64,000 bases of DNA from Saccharospirillum sp. (GTDB lineage: Bacteria; Pseudomonadota; Gammaproteobacteria; Pseudomonadales; Natronospirillaceae), in NCBI GenBank assembly GCA_022565595.1, contig JAIUML010000001.1, positions 310,001 to 374,000 of the forward strand, written 5' to 3'. A program made the position numbers and the translations under genes. The notes under the pieces were generated by a model. It saw only the letters and a list, made by a program, of their open reading frames with translations. It was not told where the DNA came from and did no database searches. Positions within the stretch are counted from its first letter, which is position 1, and each line of letters opens with the position of its first letter. Below, one piece after another: positions 10,032 to 19,415 of this stretch.

Positions 10032-11357
10032 TCAGGCGCCGGGGATCAATATAACCTGGCCGACCCGTATGGCAGTGCCATCCAGTTGGTTGATTTCGCG
10101 CAGGCGGTTAACGGAGGTGCCATTACGGGCTGCTATTGCGGAAAGCGTATCGCCTCGAACCACCGTGTATCGCCGCGTCTCATTGGCATTGCGTTGCTGC
10201 CAGGCAATGAGGGTCCCGGGTGGCGGGTTGCGCCCGAACCAGTTAACGATTCCGGTTCGAACCGCCGTGGCCAACTGCCGCCGATGCGCCGCTGAGCCAA
10301 GGTTGGCTTCATCGCGAGCGTTTGAGATAAAGCCGGTCTCTACCAGGATTGACGGCACATCGGGCGAGCGCAATACGGCAAAGCCAGCCTGCTCGACATT
10401 GGTTTTGTGCGGCCTTGCCACCTGCTTCATTTCATTCAGTACCGAGGTGCCGATATCCATACTGGTGCGCAGAGTAGCCGTCATCGACAGATCGACCAAT
10501 ACCGAGCGCAACACTTCGTCCTTGTCCTGCAAGCTGATGCCGTAAATACCACCAATGACATCGGCTTCGTTCTCCGAGTTCGCCAAAAACTGGGCCATGG
10601 CGGACGTAGCACCCCGTGTCGACAGCGCAAACACCGAGATGCCGGACGGTTGTGGCGTGGTAAAGGCATCGGCATGAATGGAGACGAAGAGATCGGCATT
10701 GTTCTGCCGAGCCAGCTCACGACGACGCTGCAGTGACAGATAGTAGTCGCCCGTCCGTATCAGGAAAGGTTCGTAACCGGGGATCTCATTCAGTTGATTG
10801 TAGAGTTCACGAGCAATGGCCAACACCACGTTTTTTTCCACCAGGTTTCGCCCAATGGCACCCGGGTCTTCTCCACCATGGCCGGCATCAATGGCAATGA
10901 CGATATTGCGCCTTTGCTCATTCAGATCGCTGGCCCGACGAGTCACCTGACGTTCTTCTGGCTCCATGGCAAGGCCGGGTGGTCGCTCCAGATCAAGCAC
11001 CAGGCGATGCCCGTATTGTTCGTTGGGTTTCAGGCTGAAACTGCGCGGTGTTAAATCGGCCGAGAGATCCAATACCACCCGCAAGTCACCGCCTTCCCGC
11101 AGGGCACTGCGAATGCGTGATATACCACTATTGTTCAAATCCAGAGAAGAGAGGTTCGCAGAAAGCCTGGCATTGCTGATGTCTACAACCACCCGGCTGG
11201 GGTTTTGCAGCACAAAAACACGATGCTCCACCGGGCCGCTCAAATCGAGCACCAGCCGGGTGTTGTCTGGCGCTGGCCACAGACGCGCACTATCGATGGA
11301 GACGGCGAACGCTGCTTGCGACAACAAAGTGACCAGCAGGAAAAAGATGACGCGCAT
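10032..11357 (-). CDS. amiB: N-acetylmuramoyl-L-alanine amidase (AmiB type)
   Basis: This is a periplasmic zinc amidase that removes stem peptides from murein to separate daughter cells. The protein is about 441 residues. It has a signal peptide (MRVIFFLLVTLLSQAAFA), an AMIN domain near 20-110, an Amidase_3 domain starting at IAIDAGHGGEDPGA with VSIHADAF and ILVETGFISN (zinc and catalytic His/Glu), and a C-terminal LysM domain (YTVVRGDTLSAIA). I chose ATG 11357 because it overlaps the tsaE stop as TAATG and begins the signal peptide directly. A start 18 nt upstream is less likely. Confidence 0.93.
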   Translation of the reverse strand: MRVIFFLLVTLLSQAAFAVSIDSARLWPAPDNTRLVLDLSGPVEHRVFVLQNPSRVVVDISNARLSANLSSLDLNNSGISRIRSALREGGDLRVVLDLSADLTPRSFSLKPNEQYGHRLVLDLERPPGLAMEPEERQVTRRASDLNEQRRNIVIAIDAGHGGEDPGAIGRNLVEKNVVLAIARELYNQLNEIPGYEPFLIRTGDYYLSLQRRRELARQNNADLFVSIHADAFTTPQPSGISVFALSTRGATSAMAQFLANSENEADVIGGIYGISLQDKDEVLRSVLVDLSMTATLRTSMDIGTSVLNEMKQVARPHKTNVEQAGFAVLRSPDVPSILVETGFISNARDEANLGSAAHRRQLATAVRTGIVNWFGRNPPPGTLIAWQQRNANETRRYTVVRGDTLSAIAARNGTSVNRLREINQLDGTAIRVGQVILIPGA

Positions 11358-11833
11358 TACTGTCTGGTCTCCCAAACGGATTCTAACTGTTGACTCAAAC
11401 GGTAACCCTTTTCGCTGACCGCTTCGATGCCGAGCTTGCGCCCGCCATCGGCTTCTTCAAAATGTACAATAACATCGGCGCTGGGCAAGACACCCAGGCC
11501 ACGCTCTGGCCATTCCACCAGCCAGGCGGTGTTCGGCTCGAGATAATCACGCAGGCCCAGGTATTCCAGCTCTTGCGGATCCGCAAGGCGGTATAAATCG
11601 ATGTGAACCAGCAACAGCTTTTCACACTCATAGGGCTCGAGCAGAGTGTAGGTGGGGCTCTTGACACGATCGGACCAACCACAGCCTTTTATCACAGCCT
11701 GACTGAGCGTTGTCTTGCCCATCCCCAGGGTGCCATTCAAATACAGAACAGCACCGGCTTCATTTTGTAATGCAGTGGCCAATGCCTGACCAAAGGGCGC
11801 CATTTGAGCCTCTTCCAGGGCAACCGAAAACAC
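11357..11833 (-). CDS. tsaE: tRNA threonylcarbamoyladenosine biosynthesis ATPase TsaE
   Basis: TsaE is the ATPase that works with TsaB and TsaD to form t6A37 in ANN-decoding tRNAs. The 158-residue protein has the P-loop GTLGMGKTT near residue 35, followed by VKSPTYTLLEPYE and LVEWPERG, all conserved in the family. It is the first gene of the tsaE-amiB-mutL-miaA group. An upstream NAD(P)HX epimerase gene, frequent in relatives, is absent; queG points the other way instead. Confidence 0.94.
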   Translation of the reverse strand: MFSVALEEAQMAPFGQALATALQNEAGAVLYLNGTLGMGKTTLSQAVIKGCGWSDRVKSPTYTLLEPYECEKLLLVHIDLYRLADPQELEYLGLRDYLEPNTAWLVEWPERGLGVLPSADVIVHFEEADGGRKLGIEAVSEKGYRLSQQLESVWETRQ

Positions 11834-11942
11834 TCTGATTGTTTCTCCATTTAAGCCGATACGACAGATTGTACCATTGGTTGCCTTCTACTCGGCAATT
11901 CCGCACACTTTGCGACCCAAACTTTCCAGACTTTTGTTATAG

Positions 11943-13040
11943 ATGAGCGATGATACCAGGGCACCTCCGGCGTTGAACACCGCTGAGCTCGCCAAAGACA
12001 TCAAGCAGGAGGCGATAGCACTGGGCTTTCAGGCCGTACACCTGGGACCGGTCAGCACTGAACAGAGCCGGCCGGCCTATGAGGCCTGGTTGGCAGCGGG
12101 TTATCAGGGCACCATGGATTGGATGACGCGCAACCTCGACAAACGCTTCGATGGCGCCAAACTGCACCCGGGTGCACGCACTGCCATCACGGTACGAATG
12201 GATTATCGCCCGGATGGGCCCATGCAGGCCATACTGGATCAGCCAGAGCTGGCCTATGTATCACGCTACGCGCTCGGCAGAGACTACCATAAGCTGATGC
12301 GTAAACGCCTGACCGAACTGGGTAAACGAATTGAAAGCCGAGTCGGCGAACACGGTTACCGCGCCTTCGTCGACAGCGCCCCCGTCATGGAGCGCCAACT
12401 GGCGCAACAGGCCGGCATGGGCTGGCTGGGCAAGAACACCCTGCTGCTGAACCACCAGGCTGGCAGCTGGTTTTTTCTGGGCGAATTGTTTACCAACCTC
12501 GATCTGCCACACGACCCACCCTTCGAGACCGACCATTGCGGCAGTTGTACCCGTTGCCTCACAGTTTGCCCAACCGATGCCTTTGTCGATGAAGGCGTGC
12601 TCGATGCCCGACGCTGCATCAGCTACCTGACCATAGAACACGACGGTGCCATCGACCCGGAACTGCGCCAGCAGATGGGCAACCGCATTTACGGCTGCGA
12701 CGACTGCCAGATGGTCTGCCCGTTCAACCGCTTCAGCAGTACAACCCCGCAGGCCGATTTCCAGCCCCGCCATGGACTGGATCAGGCGCCCTTGCTGGAA
12801 CTGCTGGCCTGGCAAGAGGAAGAATTCCTGAAAAAAACCGAAGGCTCCGCCATTCGTCGAATTGGCTACGAGAAATGGCAGCGTAATCTCCTTATCGCCA
12901 TGGGCAATGCGCCCTATACTGACGCCAACATTGAGGCGCTGAATGCACTGCAGCCGGCCAGCCCCATGGTTCAGGAGCACCTGAACTGGGCCCTTGCCGA
13001 GCAACACAGAAAAGCCAAAGAAGGCAAAGAGAACTCATGA
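11943..13040 (+). CDS. queG: Epoxyqueuosine reductase
   Basis: QueG reduces epoxyqueuosine to queuosine at tRNA position 34, the last step of Q synthesis, using cobalamin and two [4Fe-4S] clusters. The 365-residue protein contains both ferredoxin-type motifs, HCGSCTRCLTVCPTDAF (about residues 198-214) and GCDDCQMVCPFNRF (about 251-264). Signature segments YQGTMDWM and MGWLGKNTLLL are present. No clear Shine-Dalgarno precedes the ATG. It is divergent from tsaE and overlaps plsC by 4 nt (ATGA). Confidence 0.95.
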   Translation: MSDDTRAPPALNTAELAKDIKQEAIALGFQAVHLGPVSTEQSRPAYEAWLAAGYQGTMDWMTRNLDKRFDGAKLHPGARTAITVRMDYRPDGPMQAILDQPELAYVSRYALGRDYHKLMRKRLTELGKRIESRVGEHGYRAFVDSAPVMERQLAQQAGMGWLGKNTLLLNHQAGSWFFLGELFTNLDLPHDPPFETDHCGSCTRCLTVCPTDAFVDEGVLDARRCISYLTIEHDGAIDPELRQQMGNRIYGCDDCQMVCPFNRFSSTTPQADFQPRHGLDQAPLLELLAWQEEEFLKKTEGSAIRRIGYEKWQRNLLIAMGNAPYTDANIEALNALQPASPMVQEHLNWALAEQHRKAKEGKENS

Positions 13041-13801
13041 ACCACATCATCAGAACCCTGCGCTTGATTGCTTTGATCGGGCTCTTACTGTTCGGCTTTC
13101 TGCTGATCGCTTATCACCACCTGGCGTCGTTGCTGTCACGCAAGGCCCGGCGAGATGTGCACCAGGTAGCAAGAATCTGGTTCCGCAGCCTGCTTGCTGT
13201 CATGAACGTCAAGGTCACCACCCAATTGACGGAGGTTGAGCATCGCGGCTTGATCGTTGCCAATCATTTAAGTTGGCTGGATATTCCGGTGCTGGGCAGT
13301 GTGTTGCCCACCTACTTTCTGAGCAAGGCAGAGGTACGGCGTTATCCGCTGATTGGCTGGCTGGCGAATCAGTCGGGAACTCTGTTCATTGAGCGCGGCA
13401 GCCACCAATTGGAGGTGGTACGAGACCTGATGCAAAGCCGCCTGACCGAGGGGCATTATCTGACTTTTTTCCCGGAAGGCACTACCGGCGATGGCCTCAC
13501 CATGAAGCCGTTCCACCCACGCCTGTTCGCCGCCGCCATAGACACCGGGTTACCAGTCTTCCCGGTAGCTCTGGACTACAGGAACGACAGAACCAAACCA
13601 CAACAACCCATAGCCTTCGGCAATGAGTCGTTCGCGGGCAATGTGTGGCGGGTACTGGGCGAGTGGCGCACCGATGTCCACGTAACAGCCTACCCACCCC
13701 TGGAAAGCGCAGGCATGCCGCGGCGGGCACTGGCCGACCAGAGTCGCCGAGTAATCGCCGAGGGACTCGGGCTCGAGATTGACGACCAGGTTCAAGTTTG
13801 A
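13037..13801 (+). CDS. plsC: 1-acyl-sn-glycerol-3-phosphate acyltransferase
   Basis: PlsC-type enzymes acylate lysophosphatidate to phosphatidate at the inner membrane. The 254-residue protein has an N-terminal hydrophobic helix (about 10-28), the HX4D catalytic box NHLSWLD near residue 76, and the FPEGTTGDG box near 148. It could also act on lyso-ornithine lipid or another lyso-lipid, since several PlsC-like proteins usually occur per genome. It starts inside the last codons of queG (ATGA). Confidence 0.88.
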   Translation: MNHIIRTLRLIALIGLLLFGFLLIAYHHLASLLSRKARRDVHQVARIWFRSLLAVMNVKVTTQLTEVEHRGLIVANHLSWLDIPVLGSVLPTYFLSKAEVRRYPLIGWLANQSGTLFIERGSHQLEVVRDLMQSRLTEGHYLTFFPEGTTGDGLTMKPFHPRLFAAAIDTGLPVFPVALDYRNDRTKPQQPIAFGNESFAGNVWRVLGEWRTDVHVTAYPPLESAGMPRRALADQSRRVIAEGLGLEIDDQVQV

Positions 13802-13828
13802 GTCTTCGGCTGGTTTAGCTTTTCGGCG

Positions 13829-13861
13829 AAACCCGCGCCCGCTACTGGGTGGCCCCTCCTC
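13829..13861 (+). repeat. Dispersed GC-rich repeat, copy 1 (diverged)
   Basis: A segment starting AACCCGCGCCCGCTACTGGG lies between the convergent plsC and YigZ genes. It resembles segments at 55473-55511 (minus) and 59378-59408 (plus). This copy is the most diverged, having lost the AGGCCTA core. Confidence 0.4.
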
Positions 13862-13930
13862 CGTCCCGAATGGGGGTGTATCCGGCAGCAAGCACGTTTC
13901 CACTGGCGAGGAATATGAACAACCAGCGGA

Positions 13931-14524
13931 TCAAGCCAACTCAATCGATATCAAAGAGGCATCTCCCGGTGCCAACCCATGAAAAGCAGCCACGAAGTCG
14001 TCCTGTTGGCTGAGGGGGAGTTGGACGGTGAGGCTGACGTGATCTGTGTAGAGAGGGTCTGTGAAGGGGTGACTGGCTTCGTCGAGTAGGCGGCGTACCT
14101 GGCTTTCGAGGGCGAAGGGGAACTGCAGTTGCAATTGGATTTGGGCTTCGAGGGTTTCGTACTCGGCTCGTTCGAGGGCTTTGGCTACGGCGCCTCCGTA
14201 GGCTCGGGCGAGGCCGCCGGCGCCGAGTTTTACGCCGCCGAAGTAGCGGACTACCACCGCCAGAACGTTTTCCAGGTGTTTGTGTTGAAGGACATTGAAA
14301 ATGGGTTTGCCGGCGGTGCCTGAGGGTTCGCCGTCGTCACTCATGCCGCTATCGCCATTGGCGTAGAAGGCGAAGCAGAGGTGGCGGGCGTCCGGGTAGT
14401 CGGCTCGTAATTGCTCCAGGCGAGCCTGGGCGGTTTTTCGGTCTGCTGTGGGTTCTACCCAGGCGAGGAAGCGGCTTTTCTTGATCTCGAGTTCGGCGAA
14501 TGCCGGGCCTTTCAGGGTTTGCAT
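13931..14524 (-). CDS. YigZ/IMPACT family protein
   Basis: The family shares an ancient UPF0029/IMPACT fold; bacterial members have no settled biochemical role, and eukaryotic IMPACT regulates the kinase GCN2. The protein is about 197 residues. It has the family core SGMSDDGEPSGTAGKPI and VVVRYFGGVKLGAGGLARAYGG, then a C-terminal DUF1949-like ferredoxin-fold half. ATG 14524 overlaps the upstream gene's stop as TAATG, so I prefer it over an ATG 12 nt upstream. It is convergent with plsC. Confidence 0.88.
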   Translation of the reverse strand: MQTLKGPAFAELEIKKSRFLAWVEPTADRKTAQARLEQLRADYPDARHLCFAFYANGDSGMSDDGEPSGTAGKPIFNVLQHKHLENVLAVVVRYFGGVKLGAGGLARAYGGAVAKALERAEYETLEAQIQLQLQFPFALESQVRRLLDEASHPFTDPLYTDHVSLTVQLPLSQQDDFVAAFHGLAPGDASLISIELA

Positions 14525-15111
14525 TAGCCGAACCACCAGGCGCGGTCATTGCTGACCAGTTCGAACAGCTTGTGGTGGCCTTTTTCGGCCGGGTGAATGC
14601 GGTCGCCCTGCATCAGCTCACGACGGTATTGTACGTCTTCGACCAGGTTGGTGAAGACATCGATGTAGGGTACGCGCGCCTTCAGGCAGACTTCGTGAAA
14701 AACCTGGTTCAGACGCTTCAGGCGAGCGTTCTGGCCCGGGTCGTAGACGGCTGGAGGGCCAACCATCAGTACCTTATAGAGGCCTTGTACCGCTTTGATG
14801 ATGGTGACAAGGTGTTGCATCGACTCCCTGGCCGATAGTGGCGCTGCTTCGCCCTTACCGATGGCATCGGTCAGGCCAAAACAGAGCAGCAGGCGGTTGT
14901 CGACCCCCCCTGGCAGGCGCGGTTTAAGTTCGGGCAGGCGCAGCGCAATATCCGCACTGGTTTCGCCCGGAACGCCCAGGTTATAGGCTAAAAGCGGACC
15001 GTGGTCGGCAACTACTTGGCGTAGCAATTGGTCTGCCCAGCTTTCACCCGGATTCGCGCCTATACCTTTGGCCATGGCATCGCCTAGAATACACACATTC
15101 AAATCAGTCAT
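14524..15111 (-). CDS. SGNH/GDSL hydrolase-fold protein lacking the nucleophilic serine
   Basis: The fold is recognisable from block I ILGDAMAKGIG (about 8-18), block II NLGVPGETS (about 44-52), block III FGLTDA (about 78-83) and block V GDRIHP near residue 170. In active enzymes block I reads GDS, with Ser as nucleophile; here the codon is GCC, giving GDA. The block III Asn of GxND is replaced by Thr. The DxxH acid-base pair is kept. The protein may therefore be a binding pseudoenzyme or use a different mechanism. There is no signal peptide, so it is cytoplasmic. It is coupled by TAATG to the YigZ gene. Confidence 0.75.
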   Translation of the reverse strand: MTDLNVCILGDAMAKGIGANPGESWADQLLRQVVADHGPLLAYNLGVPGETSADIALRLPELKPRLPGGVDNRLLLCFGLTDAIGKGEAAPLSARESMQHLVTIIKAVQGLYKVLMVGPPAVYDPGQNARLKRLNQVFHEVCLKARVPYIDVFTNLVEDVQYRRELMQGDRIHPAEKGHHKLFELVSNDRAWWFG

Positions 15112-15225
15112 TGTGACTCACTGCGTCAAGACAGAAGAAAGGCCCACTGTTTCTGTGCCTGCCAGGGAAGTATATCGGCAGTGTGGGTTAAAGATGAACC
15201 ATTCACCTCCAGGAAAGGATGAACG

Positions 15226-16293
15226 ATGAACCAGAGGATCACACTGTTAGTCGCCAGTGCGCTGTGCTGTGCTGGCGGCCTGCAATCTCAGGAGCTGCAA
15301 CCGGCCAATACGGTGATATTGCCGGCCATCGGTTCCAACCCCGAGACTGGGCTCCAGTATGGTGCCTATGTGATGCGCCAGTTTGCCCAGACGGAGGCAA
15401 ATAGCCCGGCGGACCGGCTGGAAATGGTGATTCAGGGAACCACTAAAGGCCAGTTTCAGGCCTATTTCTGGCCCAACCTCTTTTTCAGCGAGGGCGACTG
15501 GAACCTGACTGGGCAACTGGGTGGCCGCTTCTGGCCAACGCCTTACTACGGACAAAGCAACGATACCCCCCTGGATGCCGAGCCCGAAACCTATGAACTG
15601 ACGGCCTTCGATAGCGAGATAGGGGCTTCCTATCGCATCAGGCCTGGCGTTCGCCTGGGGTTGTTGGCTTTTGCAGACTACGAGAGCATTTCGGATGACC
15701 CTGATAACCCACTGCTCAACAGCAGTGTACGTGGTTTCGATGGCGGCTTTTATACGGGCCTTGGGGCTTTTGCTACCTGGGATACTCGCAACAACAGAGA
15801 CTGGCCAACCGAAGGCTATCTAACTTACCTCGCCGGGCGTCAGGCCATTGGTTTGATGGGCTCCGATTCGGACTTTGGCGGCGTCAGCTTTCGACAACGC
15901 GGCTACTTTGCCGTGGGTGATGATGTGATTGCCCTTGGCTTGAACTATGAGTTTGGTTGTATCACCACACCCTTTACTCGCTTGCCCCGCCCCTATGGCT
16001 CAACCAGCTTGCGCGGTGCCAATGGAGCCTTGTGGATAGACCACCACATGCTGGGCACTCAGGCCGAGTACCGCAAAACGCTGACAGATCGCTGGGCCAT
16101 GACCGGCTTTCTGGATACCGCTCAGGTTGCACCGACCATTGATGGTTTTGGCATCGATCGCTCCCACCTGAGTCTGGGTGCCGGTATACGTTATGCCACG
16201 ATGGAAACCAGCCGGTTCAATATACGGGCAGACATCGGTTGGGTTGATTTTGAAACGGTCGGATTGGTGATCAGTGTCGGCGAGGCTTTCTAG
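15226..16293 (+). CDS. Outer-membrane beta-barrel of the BamA/TamA (Omp85) surface-antigen type, without POTRA domains
   Basis: The 355-residue protein has a signal peptide (about residues 1-21) and alternating hydrophobic strands throughout. It carries GYLTYLAGRQ, then GSTSLRGANG, which resembles the conserved (V/L)RG loop motif inside Omp85 barrels. It ends in Phe, as outer-membrane proteins do. No POTRA repeats precede the barrel, so it belongs with short, barrel-only members of the surface-antigen family (bacterial surface antigen domain). Function is unknown. The start has a good site (AGGAAAGG upstream of ATG). It is a single gene followed by a hairpin. Confidence 0.65.
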   Translation: MNQRITLLVASALCCAGGLQSQELQPANTVILPAIGSNPETGLQYGAYVMRQFAQTEANSPADRLEMVIQGTTKGQFQAYFWPNLFFSEGDWNLTGQLGGRFWPTPYYGQSNDTPLDAEPETYELTAFDSEIGASYRIRPGVRLGLLAFADYESISDDPDNPLLNSSVRGFDGGFYTGLGAFATWDTRNNRDWPTEGYLTYLAGRQAIGLMGSDSDFGGVSFRQRGYFAVGDDVIALGLNYEFGCITTPFTRLPRPYGSTSLRGANGALWIDHHMLGTQAEYRKTLTDRWAMTGFLDTAQVAPTIDGFGIDRSHLSLGAGIRYATMETSRFNIRADIGWVDFETVGLVISVGEAF

Positions 16294-16303
16294 AAGGGTT
16301 ATA

Positions 16304-16336
16304 CACAACCGGCCCCGGTTCCACGGGCCGGTTGTG
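16304..16336. terminator. Shared hairpin between convergent Omp85-like gene and trxB
   Basis: A perfect 12-bp stem (CACAACCGGCCC with GGGCCGGTTGTG, 9-nt loop) lies between two convergent genes. There is no T-run on either side, so it may act as an mRNA-end stabiliser rather than a classical terminator. Confidence 0.55.
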
Positions 16337-16343
16337 AAGGACA

Positions 16344-17318
<975 letters not shown>

Positions 17319-17422
17319 TCAAGAGTGAGGAAGTAAAAACTGGGCATAGGATGGCGTCTGAATCGATAGATTCAAGGTTGGTGTAACTATGATCCCAATA
17401 AAGAAAGACAATGGCTGACGAA

Positions 17423-18232
17423 TCAGCCAAAAATAATAAAGAGTGCCAGCACAACCAGCCAGAGTATTTGCGCCCGTTTCAGCAACAACAACAGGTCTTC
17501 TGGTCGTTGAGCGCTTGATTCAGCCGGCAAAGCAGCCTTGATTCCGGACCAGAGAAACGCCCGATCGGTTATCTCGAATTCACGCACTCGGCGCAGCCAG
17601 ATGGCAAAGGTATGGGCAAAGTTACCCACCAGGCCCATGGACAAGACCAGCAAACGGACGGGTATCCAGTTGACCGCATGGCGAAACTGGATCGCCACGC
17701 TGGCGCCGTTGTGATAGCGGAACACCGGCTCGAGCAACACCAGCAAACCCACCAGTAACACGCCAGGAATGCCGAATGCGACAAACCAGAAGAAACTGAC
17801 GAAGAAACGTTGGAACAACTGGAAAGCCAGACCCTCTTTCAGGGCTTCGTCCATGGTGTCGGTGCCATTTTCATAGAGCCCCTCGGGCAAGCCTAGGTGC
17901 TCGATGCCAAACTGATAGGCGCCTTCATCATCACCATCGGCCCGAAATTGCCGATAGCGCTTGAGTTGGTCGACCTGATCGCCAGGCCCAAAAGCCAACA
18001 CCAATGCCAATATACTGAGCAGCAAAGTCAGCAACCAACTATCAACCCACCAGAGTACCAGCGCAGCCAGAAAGACCGGCCCAAGCAACATGGCGAGGAA
18101 AACGGCATTGCTGACACCAAAGCGCTCAACCTGACGATCTACCCATTGCTGCATGGGCTGAGTGCTGGGCAAATGGTGACCGGTGATGCTCAGAGCGATC
18201 AACCACGCCAGGATTGCTGCCAAGAAAACCAT
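17423..18232 (-). CDS. ampE: AmpE-like inner-membrane protein
   Basis: AmpE is a multi-pass membrane protein of the CobD/AmpE family, linked to beta-lactamase induction in enterics, with no proven activity. The 269-residue protein has predicted helices near 1-17, 41-60, 65-83, 140-165 and 250-268. Its FWFVAFGIPGVLL and VNWIPVRLLVLSMGL segments correspond to conserved AmpE sequences. The locus keeps the usual divergent nadC, but ampD, which normally precedes ampE, is missing here. Confidence 0.75.
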   Translation of the reverse strand: MVFLAAILAWLIALSITGHHLPSTQPMQQWVDRQVERFGVSNAVFLAMLLGPVFLAALVLWWVDSWLLTLLLSILALVLAFGPGDQVDQLKRYRQFRADGDDEGAYQFGIEHLGLPEGLYENGTDTMDEALKEGLAFQLFQRFFVSFFWFVAFGIPGVLLVGLLVLLEPVFRYHNGASVAIQFRHAVNWIPVRLLVLSMGLVGNFAHTFAIWLRRVREFEITDRAFLWSGIKAALPAESSAQRPEDLLLLLKRAQILWLVVLALFIIFG

Positions 18233-18359
18233 GCAGGTGTCTCCATTACCAAAGGTATGCGCAGATTAGCACCTCTGGCAGCGCGGCAAAAGTCACCATT
18301 GGCGCAACCGAATCCGATCCCTATAATGCCCAGCCACGTTTCTGACAACAGTAGCTGCC

Positions 18360-19238
18360 ATGACCATTGCCGACACCCCTTATTACGACACCCTGAAACT
18401 GCAATTGATTCGCAGCGTGCAGTTTGCACTGGAGGAAGACATTGGCAGTGGCGATATCACCGCTGAATTAATACCGGAACACCAGCAAGCCAAAGCCACC
18501 CTGATCACCCGTGAGCCGGGTATTCTCTGCGGTCGCGAGTGGGTCGATGAAGTTTTTCGACAGTTGGACCCCAAAATACAACTGGTCTGGCACAAGGCAG
18601 ATGGTGACCGCCTTGAAGCCAATGACTGCCTGCTGACCCTCTCCGGCCCCGCACGCAGTCTGCTCACCGGTGAACGCACTGCTCTGAATTTCCTGCAAAC
18701 CCTCAGCGGCACGGCAACGGCTGCTGGCCATCTTGCCGATTCGGTAAAAGGTACCGGCATGACCATCCTGGACACCCGCAAGACCCTGCCCGGTCTGCGC
18801 CTGGCACAGAAGTACGCTACCTGGATAGGCGGCTGCCAGAACCACCGCCTTGGCCTGTACGATCAGTTCTTGATCAAGGAGAACCACATCGCAGCGTGCG
18901 GTGGTATTGCTGCTGCTATTGCCACAGCGCGAAACCTGCACCCGGAAAAAACCGTTGAGGTAGAAGTAGAGAACTTTGAAGAACTGGACCAGGCCCTGAG
19001 TGCCGGCGCTGACATCATTATGCTCGATAACTTCACCCCGGATCAGACCATTGAAGCGCTGAAGCACGCTCGTGGCAAAGCCAAACTGGAGAGCTCAGGA
19101 AACCTGGATCTGAGCCAGATTCAACAGATGGATCCGGCGGCCCTACCCGATTACGCATCGGTTGGCGCCATCACCAAGCACATTCAGGCACTGGATCTGA
19201 GCCTGAGGCTGGACATTGAGGCCAGTACAGCCAATTAA
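18360..19238 (+). CDS. nadC: Nicotinate-nucleotide diphosphorylase (carboxylating)
   Basis: NadC (quinolinate phosphoribosyltransferase) converts quinolinate and PRPP to nicotinate mononucleotide in de novo NAD synthesis. The 292-residue protein has EEDIGSGDITAELIP at the N-terminus, TLSGTATAAG, LDTRKTLPGLR, LIKENHI and VEVEVENFEEL, all family signatures. ATG at 18360 gives the normal length. It is divergent from ampE with a 127-nt gap. Confidence 0.97.
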   Translation: MTIADTPYYDTLKLQLIRSVQFALEEDIGSGDITAELIPEHQQAKATLITREPGILCGREWVDEVFRQLDPKIQLVWHKADGDRLEANDCLLTLSGPARSLLTGERTALNFLQTLSGTATAAGHLADSVKGTGMTILDTRKTLPGLRLAQKYATWIGGCQNHRLGLYDQFLIKENHIAACGGIAAAIATARNLHPEKTVEVEVENFEELDQALSAGADIIMLDNFTPDQTIEALKHARGKAKLESSGNLDLSQIQQMDPAALPDYASVGAITKHIQALDLSLRLDIEASTAN

Positions 19239-19415
19239 CTGTCGCCGGGTACTTTTGATCGAAAAATCGTCAAATAGCCATCACTTTTGCGAGTCAATCG
19301 ACATTGAAAGTGTGACACAGTTCACATTTTTTACATCAATGTGACACTTTCATCGCCCTTCGAAACCGGAATCGTATGCTCGCTTCATTCCAGCAAAGGT
19401 TTCGAGGGCTTTCCA

